A stretch of DNA of 11,770 nucleotides from Candidatus Faecalibacterium faecipullorum (GTDB lineage Bacteria > Bacillota > Clostridia > Oscillospirales > Ruminococcaceae), in contig DWXX01000116.1 in the NCBI GenBank assembly GCA_019118985.1, forward strand, positions 1 to 11,770. The letters are read 5' to 3'. Both the position numbers and the translations under genes were made by a program. Of this stretch, positions 11,769 to 11,770 are shown one piece after another. Position 1 is the stretch's first letter. Every line of letters begins with the position of its first letter. The notes under the pieces are model-generated. The model did no database searches. It was given only the letters and a program-made list of their open reading frames with translations, and was not told where the DNA came from.

Positions 11769-11770
11769 CC

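Noticed and set aside
1..11770. CRISPR array, tRNA, rRNA, insertion sequence or phage genes
   Set aside because: No regularly spaced repeats, cloverleaf-like sequence, transposase or integrase motifs or terminal inverted repeats were seen on reading both strands.

Overview
The window looks like chromosome from a GC-rich gut Firmicute of the Oscillospiraceae/Ruminococcaceae type (Faecalibacterium, Gemmiger and Subdoligranulum relatives). This is inferred from AGGAGG-type ribosome binding sites, sigma-A-like promoters, lipoprotein signal peptides, a CBS-domain family II pyrophosphatase, and very GC-rich third codon positions over the first 9.5 kb. No phage, transposase, CRISPR, rRNA or tRNA was seen.

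Left part (1-4552). The C-terminal part of a peptidase S51/type 1 glutamine amidotransferase-like protein runs rightward and meets, at a shared perfect hairpin terminator, a leftward five-gene operon. From its promoter at about 4524-4552 the operon reads: CPBP-family membrane protease, an unknown 75-residue protein, substrate-binding lipoprotein, FecCD-type permease, FecE-type ATPase. Its genes overlap or sit 16 bases apart, so they are probably translated in a coupled way. The three ABC genes form a complete class-III-type importer for a metal chelate (siderophore, haem or cobalamin; substrate undecided).

Middle part (4629-9594). Rightward genes are a 99-residue three-helix membrane protein and, from a strong promoter, a secreted C39-like cysteine peptidase. 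Converging on the latter is a leftward two-gene operon: a CBS/DRTGG-regulated manganese pyrophosphatase followed by acylphosphatase. Both hydrolyse small phosphoanhydride-type compounds. A 308-base divergent control region (7857-8164) separates that operon from a rightward MATE exporter. It holds two opposed promoters, a terminator-like hairpin in the pyrophosphatase leader, a tandem 12-bp repeat on the MATE promoter and two hairpins in the MATE leader.

Right part (9595-11770). Just past the MATE terminator is a 16-bp palindrome very like the chromosome-partition site parS. A leftward RelB-like antitoxin gene follows, with a near-perfect promoter and no visible toxin. Base composition then drops clearly, and two leftward paralogous lipoproteins of unknown function lie in tandem. 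Each ends in its own hairpin terminator, and both share the same upstream sequence element. A further hairpin at the right edge suggests that the array continues. This lipoprotein array is the least explained and most interesting part of the window.
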